A DNA stretch of 64,000 bases from Halarchaeum rubridurum (GTDB lineage: Archaea; Halobacteriota; Halobacteria; Halobacteriales; Halobacteriaceae). The stretch covers positions 518,919 through 582,918 of the forward strand of contig NZ_BMOO01000001.1 of assembly GCF_014647115.1 (NCBI RefSeq), read 5' to 3'. Below, piece after piece: positions 1-9,454 of the stretch (the stretch's first letter is position 1; every line of letters starts with the position of its first letter). The notes under the pieces were generated by a model that was not told where the DNA came from, did not search any database, and worked only from the letters and a program-made list of their open reading frames with translations. The position numbers were made by a program, and so were the translations under genes.

Positions 1-623
1 CGTCCCGCTCGGCGAGCCACCCGTTCCCGAGGCGATAGACGCCGTCGGCCGTGGCGGCCCACGGACCGGTGCTCGCGGGTCGGCCCTCCCCGTTCGCCGT
101 CCCGCGGGCCCGCCGTCGCGTCGACCCCGCGGCGACGTCGCGTGTGTCGTCCAATCCGGCGTGCGCCACGTCGGCGTCGGTGACCCGGTAGACGCCATCG
201 ACGGTGGCGAGGAGCGCCCCGTCGGCGCGGCGGGCCTCGGGCGCGGTCCCGCGCTCGGCCCACGCGTCGTTCTCGCGGGCGGCGACGCGGCCCTTCGGCC
301 CGGCAGCGAGGAGCGCCCCGTCGGCGTAGCTCACGGCGACGGCGTCACCGAAGCCGGTCTCGCTGAACGCGGGGTCGCCTGTGACGGCGTCCCGGCCGGC
401 GTCGGTCGTTCGGACGTCCTCGCGGTCGGCGACGGCCGCGGTAGTGCCGGAGACCGCGACGTCGCGCACCTCGGTGGTCGTGCAGAGGGCGAACTCGCCG
501 ATCTGGTCGCCGGAGACGGCGACGGCGGCGAGGCCGCGGTCCGTGCCGACGAGCAGGGTCTCGGTGCCCGTCTGCTCGGCGTAGACGCGCTTCTCGTCGA
601 GGCTGATGTCGTGGTCGCTCATG
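1..623 (-). CDS. Partial haloarchaeal beta-propeller-like protein (HVO_0234-like)
   Basis: The minus strand is open from an ATG at 623 to the left edge, giving 207 codons with no stop, so the C-terminus lies outside the window. The protein has no signal peptide. It is built of short repeated beta-strand units of the kind 'tetLLVGTDRGLAAVAVSGD', 'VRDVAVSGTTAAVAD', 'dAVAVSYADGALLAAGP' and 'aTADGVYRLGNGWL', which is typical of a cytosolic beta-propeller. From memory it resembles the haloarchaeal HVO_0234 family; this is a recollection and not a search result. Enzymatic function is unknown. It is divergent from the lipoprotein gene, with a tandem repeat between them. Confidence 0.75.
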
Positions 624-668
624 GGTGGAACAGCGGGTTCGGGGGCGGAAAGCGTTGTGTACGAGAAG

Positions 669-859
669 CGCGGTTCCGAGCGCCAGCGAGGAACCGCGAT
701 AACGCGAACGGCGCAGCCGTGAGCGACCCGTGAGCCGCGCGTTGTGCGGCGACGCCCGAGCGTCAGCGAGGAACCGCGACAACGCGAACGGCGCAGCCGT
801 GAGCGACCCGTGAGCCGCGCGCTGTGCGGCGACGCCCGAGCGTCAGCGAGGAACCGCGC
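669..859. repeat. 80-bp tandem repeat with palindromic core
   Basis: An 80-bp unit runs from about 683 to 762, repeats from 763 to 842 with only a few mismatches, and starts a third time (843-859). The phrase cagcgaggaaccgcg occurs at 684, 764 and 844. The left edge (669-700) forms an inverted repeat, gcgcggttcc...ggaaccgcg. The same palindromic core occurs near 15.76 kb. The block fills the divergent intergenic region and contains no convincing gene. Confidence 0.85.
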
Positions 860-900
860 GGACCGCGCCGTACTTCCCGTCGCCGCCCCGAGTGGTGGGT

Positions 901-1302
901 ATGCGACGACGCCGGTATCTCGCGGCGGCGGCGACCGGCCTCGCGGGCGCGCTCGCGGGCTGTAACGGCCTCGGCCTCGGAATCCTCGGGCCGTCCGGCG
1001 AGTGGAAACTCCGCGCGATGCCGGCGGACCCGGAGGCGAGCGACCACACGTGTACGCTGGAGGAGTCGTTCGTCGACGCGCACCCGAACCTCGAGACGGT
1101 GCTCTCGCGGGCGGCGGACGGCGAGCGCGGGTCGTGGTCCGAGCCGGTCTATCTCGACGCGGAGACGGGGAACGAACTCGGCGCGGACATGGCGGACTAC
1201 TGCGAGGGGGGCTTCCGCGGCGTCTACTTCCACGACGGCGACGCGTTCTTCGTGAGCCTCATCGACCGCAACCCGGGCAACGGGAAGGGTCACGACCACT
1301 AG
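901..1302 (+). CDS. Tat-exported lipoprotein of unknown function
   Basis: The product is 133 residues from the ATG at 901; GTG codons at 892 and 895 would add three residues and are less likely. The N-terminus has four arginines (MRRRRY), a hydrophobic stretch and a lipobox-like LAGC followed by N. This is the usual pattern for haloarchaeal lipoproteins exported folded by the Tat pathway and anchored by a lipidated cysteine at about residue 21. The mature part is acidic with three further cysteines and no domain I recognise. It is followed within 40 bases by glmM, which has its own promoter-like box. Confidence 0.8.
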   Translation: MRRRRYLAAAATGLAGALAGCNGLGLGILGPSGEWKLRAMPADPEASDHTCTLEESFVDAHPNLETVLSRAADGERGSWSEPVYLDAETGNELGADMADYCEGGFRGVYFHDGDAFFVSLIDRNPGNGKGHDH

Positions 1303-1310
1303 GGAAACGG

Positions 1311-1317
1311 CTTTGGG
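1311..1317 (+). promoter_or_regulatory. TATA-like box of glmM
   Basis: The sequence ctttggg is centred 26 bases before the glmM ATG. This spacing predicts a leaderless or nearly leaderless transcript and matches boxes before many other genes here. Confidence 0.5.
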
Positions 1318-1339
1318 ACGGCCGCCGTCAGGGTGAGAC

Positions 1340-2716
1340 ATGCAGGTGTTCGGGTCGAGCGGGACGCGCGGCGTCGCCAACGAGGAGCTGACGCCGGCGT
1401 TCGCGCTCCGCGTTGCGAAGGCGGCGGGGTCCGTCCGCGAGGCGTCGCGGTTCGCCGTGGGACGCGACACCCGGGAGACGGGACGGATGCTGGAGAACGC
1501 GGTGGCGTCGGGGCTCGCGGCGGTCGGCGCGGACGTCGACCGCCTCGGGGTCGTCCCGACGCCCGGGTTGCAGGCGTACGCCGCCGACGAGGGCGTCCCG
1601 GCGATCATGGTGACGGCGTCGCACAACCCGCCGGCGTACAACGGGCTGAAGCTCGTCGGCGCGGACGGCGTCGAGCTCGCCGTCGAGGCTCTCGAACGGG
1701 TCGAGGAGGCGCTGTTGAGTGAGGCGTTCGAGACCGTCGCGTGGGACGAGACCGGACGGGACCGGGATGTCGAGGGTACGAACCGGCGGTACGTCGAGCG
1801 GGTGTGCGGGGCGGTCGACGCGGAGCGGGTCGCGGAGGCGGACCTGACGGTCGCGCTCGACCCCGGCCACGGCGCGGGCGCGCTGACGAGCCCCGACGTC
1901 TACCGCGAGCTCGGCTGTCGCGTCGTCACGGTGAACGGCCAGCCGGACGGCCACTTCCCGGGGCGCGACCCCGAGCCGGTGCCGGCGAACCTCGACGACC
2001 TCGGGCGGCTGGTGCGCGCGAGCGGCGCGGACGTCGGCATCGCGCACGACGGCGACGCGGACCGTGCGGTCTTCTACGACGAGGACGGCGAGCCGATTGA
2101 CGCGAGCGCGTCGTTCGCGGCGCTCGCCGCCGCCGAACTGGACGCGGGGGACACCGCCGTCTCCGCGGTGAACGTCAGCCAGCGCCTCGTCGACGTCTGC
2201 GAGGCCGCGGGCGCGGAGCTCGAACTGACGCCCATCGGGTCGACGCGCATCATGACGCGAATCGCCCAGCTGGAAGCGGAGGGCGCACACGTGCCCATCG
2301 CGGGCGAGGGGAACGGCGGCGTTATCTTCCCGGACTACCGGGTCAGCCGCGACGGGGCGTACATCGGCGCGCGCTTCCTCGAACTGCTCGCGGCCGACGA
2401 GGGGAGGGCGAGCGACGTCGTCGCGCCCTACGACGACTACGCGAACGTCCGCGTGAACGTCGAGTACGAGGGCGAGGCGGAGCGCGAGGCGCTGCTCGCG
2501 GCCGCGGAGGCGTACGCGGACGACGCCGCGGCGGCCGACGACGCGGGGCTCACGACCATCGACGGCTATCGCCTCGACTACGGCGACGCGTGGGTGCTCG
2601 CGCGCCCGTCGGGGACGGAGCCGGTCGTGCGCGTCTACGCGGAGGCGCGCGCCGAGACGCGAGCGCGCGGGCTCGCCGAGGACGTCGCGGCGGCGCTGCG
2701 GGCGGCGCTGGACTGA
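1340..2716 (+). CDS. glmM: Phosphoglucosamine mutase / phosphohexomutase
   Basis: This 458-residue alpha-D-phosphohexomutase most likely interconverts glucosamine-6-phosphate and glucosamine-1-phosphate for UDP-GlcNAc synthesis. The N-terminal FGSSGTRG motif binds substrate phosphate. The catalytic serine is Ser94 in TASHNPP, the metal loop is DGDADR at 237-242, the sugar-binding loop is GEGNGG at 322-327 and the C-terminal phosphate loop is RPSGTEP at 422-428. All four signature loops are intact and the length is normal. Phosphomannomutase or phosphoglucomutase activity cannot be excluded, since haloarchaea carry several paralogues that motifs alone do not separate. Confidence 0.9.
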   Translation: MQVFGSSGTRGVANEELTPAFALRVAKAAGSVREASRFAVGRDTRETGRMLENAVASGLAAVGADVDRLGVVPTPGLQAYAADEGVPAIMVTASHNPPAYNGLKLVGADGVELAVEALERVEEALLSEAFETVAWDETGRDRDVEGTNRRYVERVCGAVDAERVAEADLTVALDPGHGAGALTSPDVYRELGCRVVTVNGQPDGHFPGRDPEPVPANLDDLGRLVRASGADVGIAHDGDADRAVFYDEDGEPIDASASFAALAAAELDAGDTAVSAVNVSQRLVDVCEAAGAELELTPIGSTRIMTRIAQLEAEGAHVPIAGEGNGGVIFPDYRVSRDGAYIGARFLELLAADEGRASDVVAPYDDYANVRVNVEYEGEAEREALLAAAEAYADDAAAADDAGLTTIDGYRLDYGDAWVLARPSGTEPVVRVYAEARAETRARGLAEDVAAALRAALD

Positions 2717-2719
2717 CCG

Positions 2720-3856
2720 CTACCCGTCGGCGAGGGCGTCGGTGAGTCGTTCGCGGGCGTCGCGGGCGTCCGCGAGGGCGTCGGCGACCGTGCCGTCCGC
2801 GACGCGTTCGCGTTCGGCGTCGTCGAGTTCGGCGCGGGCGAGCGCGGCCTCGCGGAGGCGCTCGTAGCGGTCGGTGCGGGCGAGCGCGGTCACGTCGCGG
2901 AGGCGCTCGACGGCGCCGGTGGCGTCGAGCCGGGAGAGCGCGGAGACGTACTCGTCCGCCCGGTAGCGCAGGACGTCCGCGGGGTCGGGCGGCCAGCCGA
3001 GGGTCAGGAAGTCGCCGTCGAGGCGCTGGAGGAAGGAGCGGTTCGCGCCGACGACTCGCTTGAGCGCCGCGGGGTCCTCGACGTAGTGGTCGAGTTTCGA
3101 GAGGGACTCCTCGCCGTAGTCGAGGAGCGTCGGGACGGGTTCGTCGCCGGCGTCGTGCGCGCGGACGTAGTCGAGCAACTCGGGGGGAACGGTCGGCGCG
3201 TCGACGAGCGGGAAGGCGGCGAGGGCGTCGAGCCACCCGAGGACCTCTCGCGTGGGGCGCTCCGCGAGGGCGTCCTCGACGGCGGTCCGCGCCGCGGTGT
3301 CGTAGGCCTCGACGGGTTCGCGGAGGTCGTCGACGGGCGCGTCGAGGTCGGCGTCGGCGAGTCGGGCGACGCGTTCGAGGCGGTCGATTTCGTCGTCGAG
3401 GGCATCGAGGCGGTCCTCCGCGTCGTAGCGGAGGGAGCGATACGCGTCGCGGGCGTCGTCGCGCTCGTCGAGGCGGTCGGTGAGGTCGGCGACGGGGTCG
3501 AGGGTGTCGCGGGCGCGCTCGAAGTCGGACTCGGTGACGCGGCGCTTGTCGAGGGCGTCGTCGTAGTCGTCGAAGGCGTCGGCGCGCGGGAGGTCGTCGT
3601 CCACGTCCGCGACGAGTTCCGCGACCTTCCCCTCGAACTCGATGTACGACTGGAAGTCGCCGGAGCCGGTCGCCGAGTCCTCGTAGCGCCGGAGGAGCGC
3701 GAGGGCGTCCTCGCGGTGCTCGCGGAGGCGTCGGAGGGTGTCCGCGCCGTACTCGTCGACGGCGGCCTCGGCGTCGGCGCGGCGTTCGCGGGCGTCGCGG
3801 AGTCGCGCGAGGAGCCCCGAGACGTCGGCGGGGTCGTTCGCCGTGGCGTCGGCCAT
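2720..3856 (-). CDS. Haloarchaeal coiled-coil protein, function unknown
   Basis: The 378-residue product is soluble, very acidic and almost entirely charged helix with Arg/Asp/Glu/Leu-rich heptads, and contains no cysteine. I chose the ATG at 3856 (MADATANDPADV), two bases after the hisI stop, because the upstream extension to 3952 is an arginine-rich shadow lying over hisI. It is probably co-transcribed with hisI. It may belong to a haloarchaeal DUF7118-like family, but I could not verify that. Coiled-coil organisation suggests a structural or scaffolding role; no catalytic motif is visible. Confidence 0.8.
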   Translation of the reverse strand: MADATANDPADVSGLLARLRDARERRADAEAAVDEYGADTLRRLREHREDALALLRRYEDSATGSGDFQSYIEFEGKVAELVADVDDDLPRADAFDDYDDALDKRRVTESDFERARDTLDPVADLTDRLDERDDARDAYRSLRYDAEDRLDALDDEIDRLERVARLADADLDAPVDDLREPVEAYDTAARTAVEDALAERPTREVLGWLDALAAFPLVDAPTVPPELLDYVRAHDAGDEPVPTLLDYGEESLSKLDHYVEDPAALKRVVGANRSFLQRLDGDFLTLGWPPDPADVLRYRADEYVSALSRLDATGAVERLRDVTALARTDRYERLREAALARAELDDAERERVADGTVADALADARDARERLTDALADG

Positions 3857-3858
3857 CG

Positions 3859-4272
3859 TCACTCGTAGACGTCGTCCGGGTCGAAGACGCGCTCGCCGAC
3901 CGTCTCGCCCTCGACGGTGCGGTAGAAACAGGAGCGGTGGCCGGTGTGGCACGCGCCGCCGGTCTGCTCGACGACGTAGAGGAGCGCGTCGCCGTCGCAG
4001 TCGACGCGGACCTCCTCGACCGCCTGGGTGTGCCCGCTCGTCGCGCCCTTCTCCCAGCGCTCCTCGCGCGAGCGCGAGTAGTAGTGGGCGCGCCCGGTCT
4101 CGACGGTGCGTTCGAGGGCGTCGCGGTCCGCGTACGCCAGCATCAGCACCTCGCCGGTGTCGGCGTCCTGCGCGACGGCGGGCACGAGGCCGTCGTCGCC
4201 GAAGTCGAGGTCCACGCCGAACGCCCGTTCGCTTTCGTTTTCGTTTTCGCTCTCGCTCTCGCTCTCGCTCAT
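3859..4272 (-). CDS. hisI: Phosphoribosyl-AMP cyclohydrolase
   Basis: HisI opens the adenine ring of phosphoribosyl-AMP, the third step of histidine synthesis. The 137-residue stand-alone enzyme has the conserved zinc cysteines at Cys92, Cys108 and Cys115 (the latter two in ACHTGHRSC) and the family signatures HYYSRSR and [11 protein letters not shown]. The start at 4272 gives an unusual Ser/Glu/Asn-only leader (residues 2-15) encoded by a TCTCGC-type microsatellite. Residues from about 18 match the family body. No HisE domain is fused, as is usual in archaea. Confidence 0.95.
   Translation of the reverse strand: MSESESESENENESERAFGVDLDFGDDGLVPAVAQDADTGEVLMLAYADRDALERTVETGRAHYYSRSREERWEKGATSGHTQAVEEVRVDCDGDALLYVVEQTGGACHTGHRSCFYRTVEGETVGERVFDPDDVYE
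4222..4272 (-). repeat. Hexanucleotide microsatellite in the hisI 5' end
   Basis: Repeated tctcgc / tttcgt hexamers encode alternating Ser-Glu and Asn-Glu right after the start codon. The repeat is in frame, so changes by whole units would lengthen or shorten the acidic leader without a frameshift. Confidence 0.75.
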
Positions 4273-4348
4273 ACGGAGAGCATACCGGCGGGCGTGGATA
4301 GGTCTTCTGTCGCCGCCGTCCGGGAGTCCGTCGTTCCTGTCGTCCGGC

Positions 4349-5077
4349 CTACGAGACGCGCTCGCGGGCCTCCTCGAGCGTGAAGTTGCCCTCGTAGAGC
4401 GCGGTGCCGACGACGACGGCGGCCGCGCCCGCGTCGCGGAGCGCCACGATGTCGTCGAGGGTGGCGACGCCGCCGGAGGCGACGACGGGGATGTCGACGG
4501 CGTCGACGACGCGCGAGACGACGTCCGTGCGGACACCGGCCTGCTGGCCCTCGACGTCGACGTCCGTGAAGAGGAGGCCGGACGCGCCGACGCCCTCGAA
4601 CTCCGCGGCGGCCTCCGCGGGGTCGAGGCCGGTGCCCTCCGTCCACCCGGAGACGACGACTTCGCCGCCCTTCGCGTCGAGGCTGACGAGCGTGCTGTCG
4701 TCGTAGACGTCCGTTATCTCCGAGACCAACTCGGGGTTCTCGACGGCGGCCGTCCCGAGGATGACGCGGTCAACGCCGATTTCGAGGAGGTCGCGCGCGT
4801 CGGTGAACGACCGGATGCCGCCGCCGACCTGGACGGCCGCGTCGTCGCCGACGGCCTCGACGACGGCCCCGATGGCGTCCTCGTTCTCGCGTGCGCCCTC
4901 GAAGGCACCGTCGAGGTCGACGAGGTGAATCGTCTCCGCGCCGGCGTCCAGCCAGTCCTCCGCGGCCGCGACCGGGTCGCCGTAGCGCTTGCCCGTCCCC
5001 CGTTCGCCCTGCACCAACTGGACGACTTCGCCGTCCTGCACGTCGACCGCGGGGACGACCTCGAACGTCTCGAACAT
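4349..5077 (-). CDS. hisA: ProFAR isomerase (HisA)
   Basis: HisA isomerises 5'-ProFAR to PRFAR by an Amadori rearrangement in histidine synthesis. The 242-residue product has the (beta/alpha)8 barrel pattern with two half-barrel phosphate sites: 'QVGGGIRS' in the first half and '[12 protein letters not shown]' in the second. The first catalytic aspartate lies in [10 protein letters not shown] (Asp12), with 'HLVDLDGAF' following. It reads in the same direction as hisI 76 bases downstream, so they may share a transcript. Confidence 0.95.
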   Translation of the reverse strand: MFETFEVVPAVDVQDGEVVQLVQGERGTGKRYGDPVAAAEDWLDAGAETIHLVDLDGAFEGARENEDAIGAVVEAVGDDAAVQVGGGIRSFTDARDLLEIGVDRVILGTAAVENPELVSEITDVYDDSTLVSLDAKGGEVVVSGWTEGTGLDPAEAAAEFEGVGASGLLFTDVDVEGQQAGVRTDVVSRVVDAVDIPVVASGGVATLDDIVALRDAGAAAVVVGTALYEGNFTLEEARERVS

Positions 5078-5168
5078 ACCCGAGGTGGGAGGTCGAGGGG
5101 CAAAAGCGTCCGCGTTCGGGGACGTGAAGCAACGACCGCCCCGCCGCGCTCGCCGCCCGCGACCATCG

Positions 5169-5177
5169 GGTTCAAAC
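5169..5177 (+). promoter_or_regulatory. TATA-like box of the phosphate transporter
   Basis: The sequence gttcaaacc is centred about 29 bases before the ATG at 5202, fitting the spacing seen throughout the window. Confidence 0.4.
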
Positions 5178-5201
5178 CGGGCGCGGGCGTAGCCCGACGC
5201 G

Positions 5202-6380
5202 ATGGCTGCGCTCCTCCTCGCCGTCGGCGTGCTCGTCGCGGCGTTCGTCGGCTACAACATCGGCGGCTCCTCGACGGGCGTCGCCTTCGGGCCGGCGGTC
5301 GGCTCGCGGGTCGTGTCGAAGTTCGGCGCGGCCGCGCTCATGGCCGTCTTCGCGCTCCTCGGCGGCTGGACGATCGGCCGGAACGTCATCGACACGATGG
5401 GCGGGGAGATCGTGCCGAGTTCGGAGTTCACCCTCCCGGCGTCGGTCGCCGTGCTCTTCTTCGTCGGCGTCGCGCTCCTCGTCTCGAATCGCTACGGCGT
5501 CCCCGCCTCGACCTCGATGACCGCGGTCGGCTCCATCGCGGGCCTCGGCGCGGCGACCGGCACCCTCCGGATGGCGACGATGGGGCGCATCGTCTCCGCG
5601 TGGGTCGTCGCGCCCGTCCTCGCCTTCTGGGTCTGCGCGGTCGTCGGCCGCTACGCCTACCCCTATCTGGACGCGTTCTTCCGCCTCGACGTCCCCGAGG
5701 ACGGCCTGCTCGTCTGGCGCGATACGGGTCGCGTGAGCTACCCCGTCGGGACGAACGACGACGCGACCCCGCGGCAGTTCCTCGCGGCGTTCCTCGTCGT
5801 CGCCATCGGCTGTTACATGGCGTTCTCGGCGGGCGCGTCGAACGCCGCGAACGCCGTCGCGCCGCTCGTCGGCGGCGGCTTCCTCTCCGCGAGCGTCGGC
5901 GTCCTCCTCGCGGGTGCGGCGATTGCCCTCGGGGCGTTCACGATTGCCCGCCGGACGCTCGACACCGTCGGCAACGACCTCACCGACCTCCCGTTGCTCG
6001 CCGCGCTCATCGTCGAGGTCGTCTCCGCGTCGCTCATCACCGTCCTCTCCGTCCTCGGTATCCCGGCGAGCCTCGCCGTCTCCGCGACGATGTGCATCGT
6101 CGGCCTCGGGTGGGGGCGCGCGACGCGGACGGTCCGCGCGAACGACGCCCTCAGCGGCGAGGGGCGTGCGCCGATGGCGATGGGGTCGCTCGCCGCCGAG
6201 CGGGCGGACGACCCGCGCGACGTCCCGCGAATCGGCGAGGAGGACCCCGAAGAGCTCGCCGCCGCGGACCTCTTCGACCCAGCCGCGGTCGGGCGGGTCG
6301 TCATCCTCTGGGTGCTCACCCCCTCCGTCGCCGCCGCCGCGTCGTTCGCGCTGTTCACCCTCGCCGGTATCCTCGGGTGA
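5202..6380 (+). CDS. PiT-family inorganic phosphate transporter
   Basis: The 392-residue integral membrane protein has about ten hydrophobic segments arranged as an inverted duplication. Each half carries a PiT signature: '[10 protein letters not shown]' in the first and '[19 protein letters not shown]' in the second. Family members take up phosphate, usually as a metal-phosphate complex, coupled to H+ or Na+. The central hydrophilic loop (about residues 300-350) is acidic. It is divergent from hisA and followed by ferredoxin; no phoU-like gene adjoins it. Substrate is inferred from the family. Confidence 0.9.
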   Translation: MAALLLAVGVLVAAFVGYNIGGSSTGVAFGPAVGSRVVSKFGAAALMAVFALLGGWTIGRNVIDTMGGEIVPSSEFTLPASVAVLFFVGVALLVSNRYGVPASTSMTAVGSIAGLGAATGTLRMATMGRIVSAWVVAPVLAFWVCAVVGRYAYPYLDAFFRLDVPEDGLLVWRDTGRVSYPVGTNDDATPRQFLAAFLVVAIGCYMAFSAGASNAANAVAPLVGGGFLSASVGVLLAGAAIALGAFTIARRTLDTVGNDLTDLPLLAALIVEVVSASLITVLSVLGIPASLAVSATMCIVGLGWGRATRTVRANDALSGEGRAPMAMGSLAAERADDPRDVPRIGEEDPEELAAADLFDPAAVGRVVILWVLTPSVAAAASFALFTLAGILG

Positions 6381-6458
6381 CGCGTGGGGTGAACGCGGGC
6401 GTCGGACGGCGGCGCGGCGATCCGAGAAACCGGCGGTGACGACGGGAAAACAGCAAGG

Positions 6459-6468
6459 CCTTTCATTA
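6459..6468 (+). promoter_or_regulatory. TATA-like box of the ferredoxin gene
   Basis: The sequence cctttcatta is centred 26-27 bases before the ferredoxin ATG at 6490. Confidence 0.45.
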
Positions 6469-6489
6469 CGGGCGAAAAATCCCACGGTG

Positions 6490-6879
6490 ATGCCAACCGT
6501 CGAATACCTCAACTACGAAGTCGTCAACGACCAGGGCTGGGATATTGACGACGACGACCTCTTCGAGAAGGCCGCGGACGCCGGGCTCGACGAGGAGGAC
6601 TTCGGTGAGCTTGACGTCCCCGAGGGGAGCTACATCCTCGAGACCGCCGAAGCGCAGGGCTACGACTGGCCGTTCTCCTGCCGCGCCGGTGCCTGTGCGA
6701 ACTGCGCGTCCATCGTCAAGGAGGGCGAGATCGACATGGACATGCAGCAGATCCTCAGCGACGAGGAGGTCGAGGAGAAGAACGTGCGCCTGACCTGCAT
6801 CGGGTCGCCGGCCACGGACGAGGTCAAGATCGTCTACAACGCGAAGCACCTCGACTACCTCCAGAACCGCGTCATCTAA
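6490..6879 (+). CDS. fer: Plant-type [2Fe-2S] ferredoxin, halophilic form
   Basis: This 129-residue ferredoxin carries the cluster motif CRAGACANC (three cysteines) plus a distal cysteine in LTCIGSPAT. The N-terminal insertion of about 25 acidic residues ([13 protein letters not shown]) is characteristic of the haloarchaeal ferredoxin and is thought to aid hydration in high salt. In Halobacterium this protein accepts electrons from 2-oxoacid oxidoreductases. The gene is monocistronic by position and has its own promoter-like box. The start is clear because the protein begins [10 protein letters not shown] as in relatives. Confidence 0.96.
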   Translation: MPTVEYLNYEVVNDQGWDIDDDDLFEKAADAGLDEEDFGELDVPEGSYILETAEAQGYDWPFSCRAGACANCASIVKEGEIDMDMQQILSDEEVEEKNVRLTCIGSPATDEVKIVYNAKHLDYLQNRVI

Positions 6880-6982
6880 CGCGGTCCGAGGGTCGAACGA
6901 CGACGCTTTCTTTCGGAACGCCCCACTGCGTAGCCGCGCGTCGGCATCGACGGTCGGCGGCGGTCCGTCCGCCGCCGAAACT

Positions 6983-6990
6983 CCTTTGCC
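6983..6990 (+). promoter_or_regulatory. TATA-like box of pibD
   Basis: The sequence cctttgcc is centred about 26 bases before the GTG at 7013, which supports that GTG over an upstream in-frame TTG as the start. Confidence 0.45.
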
Positions 6991-7012
6991 CCTCTCGCGC
7001 GCCCGTCCGGTC

Positions 7013-8074
7013 GTGTACGCGACCGTCCCCGACCTGCTTCGTCTACTCGCCGTCCCCACGTTCGCCTACGGTGCGTACCGGGACATCGAGACGCGTCGCG
7101 TCCCCGACCTGCTCTGGCCGCCGCTGCTCGTCCTCGGCGTCGTCTGTCTCGCCGTCGAGGGGTGGAACGCCGTCCACGCGCCCGACGCGTTCGCGTTCCG
7201 CGCGTTCGCGCTCCGGACCGTCGTCAGCCTCCTGGTCGTCGGCGGCCTCGGCGCGTTCTTCTACGTCGTCCCCGTCGGCTTCGGCGGCGCGGACGCGAAG
7301 GCGCTCGTCACCATCAGCGTCCTCCTCCCCACGTATCCGACGTACTACTTCGACGGCTTCGTCCTCCCGCTCGTCCCGACGACGATCCGCGTCTTCGCCC
7401 TCACCGTCCTCACGAACGCCCTCGTCCTCGGGATGGCGTACCCGCTCTACTTGCTCGCCGCGAACGCCGCGCGCGGCGAGGTGGCGTCCGTGATGGCCGT
7501 CGGGAAACGCATCCCCGTCGAGCGCCTCCCCGTCGAGCACGGCAGCCTCCTGGAGGACCGCGCGGGGACGCACTTCACGGGCGGCCTCGACCTCGACGCC
7601 CTCCGGATGTACTGTCGGTGGCGCGGCGTCACGCTCGCCGACCTCCGCCGGGACGGGGCGCTACGGGACCCCGCGACGCTCCCGGCGGAGCCGAACGACC
7701 CGACGGACGGGGTGGTACTCGACGGCGACGAGGCGAGCGCGCGCGCCGACGGCGGGGCGGCGACGGTCGACGAGCGCGACGGATCGGAGGGGAGAGGCGA
7801 CGGCGCGCCCGGAGGAGGCGACACGAGCGCGACCGAGGGCGACGACTACGACGACCCGTGGGGCGCGGCGGCGTTCCTCGACGACATCGAGGGGTCGGCG
7901 TACGGGACGTCGCCCGCGTCGCTCCGCGAGGGCCTCGACGTCGTGACCGAGCGCGACGCCGTCTGGATCACGCCCGGGACGCCGTTCTTCGTCACCCTCG
8001 TGTTCGGCCTCGTCGTCGCGTTCGCCTACGGCGACCTCCTCTTCGCCGCCCTCGGCGCGCTCGGGCTCGTGTAG
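7013..8074 (+). CDS. pibD: Prearchaellin/prepilin peptidase (A24, GxGD type)
   Basis: PibD cleaves the class III signal peptides of archaellins and type IV pilins at the inner face of the membrane. The 353-residue product has several transmembrane segments, a first aspartate in 'YRDIETRRVPD' just after helix 1, and the second in the GxGD-like 'GFGGADAKAL'. A long acidic, Gly/Asp-rich loop (about residues 225-280) precedes a last hydrophobic segment. I chose the GTG at 7013 because a TATA-like box sits at the proper distance. No archaellin or pilin genes adjoin it here. Confidence 0.9.
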   Translation: MYATVPDLLRLLAVPTFAYGAYRDIETRRVPDLLWPPLLVLGVVCLAVEGWNAVHAPDAFAFRAFALRTVVSLLVVGGLGAFFYVVPVGFGGADAKALVTISVLLPTYPTYYFDGFVLPLVPTTIRVFALTVLTNALVLGMAYPLYLLAANAARGEVASVMAVGKRIPVERLPVEHGSLLEDRAGTHFTGGLDLDALRMYCRWRGVTLADLRRDGALRDPATLPAEPNDPTDGVVLDGDEASARADGGAATVDERDGSEGRGDGAPGGGDTSATEGDDYDDPWGAAAFLDDIEGSAYGTSPASLREGLDVVTERDAVWITPGTPFFVTLVFGLVVAFAYGDLLFAALGALGLV

Positions 8075-8088
8075 CGTGAGCGCAACGG

Positions 8089-8095
8089 CCTTGGG
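8089..8095 (+). promoter_or_regulatory. TATA-like box of hisB
   Basis: The sequence ccttggg is centred 25 bases before the hisB ATG at 8117. Confidence 0.35.
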
Positions 8096-8116
8096 CGGCG
8101 CGCGAGAAGCGGACGT

Positions 8117-8704
8117 ATGAGCACGCGTACGGGTGCGGCGTCCCGCTCGACCGCCGAGACCGACATCGACGTCACCGTCGACCTCGACGGCGACGGCGAG
8201 AGCACGGTCGAGACCGGCATCGGCTTCTTCGACCACATGCTCGAATCGTTCGCCAAACACGGCCTCTTCGACCTCACGGTGAACTGCGACGGCGACCTCC
8301 ACATCGACGACCACCACACCGTCGAGGACGTCGCCATCGTCCTCGGGGAGGCGGTGAGCGAGGCTCTCGGCGAGAAGCGCGGCATCGTCCGCTACGCCGA
8401 CCGGAAGGTCCCCCTCGACGAGGCCGTCGGGAGCGTCGTCCTCGACGTCTCCGGGCGGCCCTACTACGAGTTCGAGGGCGCGTTCAGCCAGGAGCGCATC
8501 GGCGACTTCACGAGTGTCATGGCCGCGCACTTCTTCCAGTCGTTCGCCGAGCACGCCGGCCTCACCCTCCACTGCGCGATAACGGGCGAGAACGCCCACC
8601 ACGAGGTCGAGGCGCTGTTCAAGGCGAACGCCCGCGCGCTCGACGACGCGACCCGGCTCGACGAGCGCCGCAGCGACACGCCGAGCACGAAGGGCGAGCT
8701 GTAA
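8117..8704 (+). CDS. hisB: Imidazoleglycerol-phosphate dehydratase
   Basis: HisB dehydrates imidazoleglycerol phosphate to imidazole acetol phosphate. The 195-residue stand-alone enzyme has the duplicated metal-binding histidine motifs: 'GFFDHML' and 'DDHHTVED' in the first half, and '[18 protein letters not shown]' with '[17 protein letters not shown]' in the second. There is no phosphatase domain, as normal in archaea. It lies 3 kb from hisA but is separated from it by three unrelated genes. Confidence 0.96.
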   Translation: MSTRTGAASRSTAETDIDVTVDLDGDGESTVETGIGFFDHMLESFAKHGLFDLTVNCDGDLHIDDHHTVEDVAIVLGEAVSEALGEKRGIVRYADRKVPLDEAVGSVVLDVSGRPYYEFEGAFSQERIGDFTSVMAAHFFQSFAEHAGLTLHCAITGENAHHEVEALFKANARALDDATRLDERRSDTPSTKGEL

Positions 8705-8707
8705 CGC

Positions 8708-9373
8708 TCAGGGCGTCCGGACGCCCTCGGCGGTCTCTTCGAGGTGGCCGTTCTCGACGGCGGCGTCCACGGCCGCGTCCACCTCGCGTCGGGAGAGGTC
8801 GTACGCGCCGTCCGCGAGGTCCGCGAGGTCCGCGCGCGTCATCGCGCCCGGACGGTTGCGCAGGAGGCGGACGAGCTGGGCGTAGCCGCGCGGCCGGTCG
8901 GGAGTGGCGTCGGCGTCGTTCGCGTCGGCGTCTTCGTTTCCCGTATCGGCGTCGGTCTCATCATCGCCGTCTCCCACGTCTGCGTCGTCGTCTCCCACGT
9001 CCGCGTCGCCCGCGTCCGTATCGTCGCCCTCACTGCCCTCGACGTCGAGCGCGTCGGGGTCGGCGACCGCGTCAGCATCGCCCGCGTCCGCGTCGTCGGC
9101 ACCGTCGCGTCCGTCCGCCGCGTCGTCGCTCTCGTCGTCCATCTCGACGTCCGGAACCGCGGGTTCGACGGTGACGGCCGGCGAGGGGTCGTGCTCCGCG
9201 CCGTCGTGGCCGTCGAGGGCGTCGAGGAGCGGGTCGACGACGCCCGCGAGGGTGTCCCGGCAGGCCGTACAGAGGACGAGGCGGCGCGCGCCGTGCGTCG
9301 CGGTCTCGGGGACGACCTCGTAGACGCCGTCCGCGGGCTCCTCGCAGAAGTCGCAGCGGTCGAGTTCGCGCAT
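8708..9373 (-). CDS. Zinc-finger / acidic-linker / winged-helix protein
   Basis: The 221-residue product has three visible parts. Residues 1-50 hold CDFC...CTAC, a four-cysteine zinc-binding unit. Residues 55-155 form an extremely acidic, Asp/Ala-rich low-complexity linker. Residues 160-221 look like a winged helix, with 'YAQLVRLLRNRPGAMTRADLADL' and 'LSRREVDAAVDAAVENGHLEE'. It ends three bases from the convergent hisB stop. I infer a small DNA-binding regulator, but neither the target nor the family name is known to me. Confidence 0.8.
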   Translation of the reverse strand: MRELDRCDFCEEPADGVYEVVPETATHGARRLVLCTACRDTLAGVVDPLLDALDGHDGAEHDPSPAVTVEPAVPDVEMDDESDDAADGRDGADDADAGDADAVADPDALDVEGSEGDDTDAGDADVGDDDADVGDGDDETDADTGNEDADANDADATPDRPRGYAQLVRLLRNRPGAMTRADLADLADGAYDLSRREVDAAVDAAVENGHLEETAEGVRTP

Positions 9374-9454
9374 ACGGGACGCGTCGGGTGCGAGGGACTT
9401 AGGTGGTCCGTGCGACGCGACGCGGTAGCCGCGAGGGCGGCCGGCACGGTGACG

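Noticed and set aside
683..859. CRISPR-like repeat.
   Set aside because: The units adjoin directly with no unique spacers, the unit length is 80 bp, and no cas genes are near.
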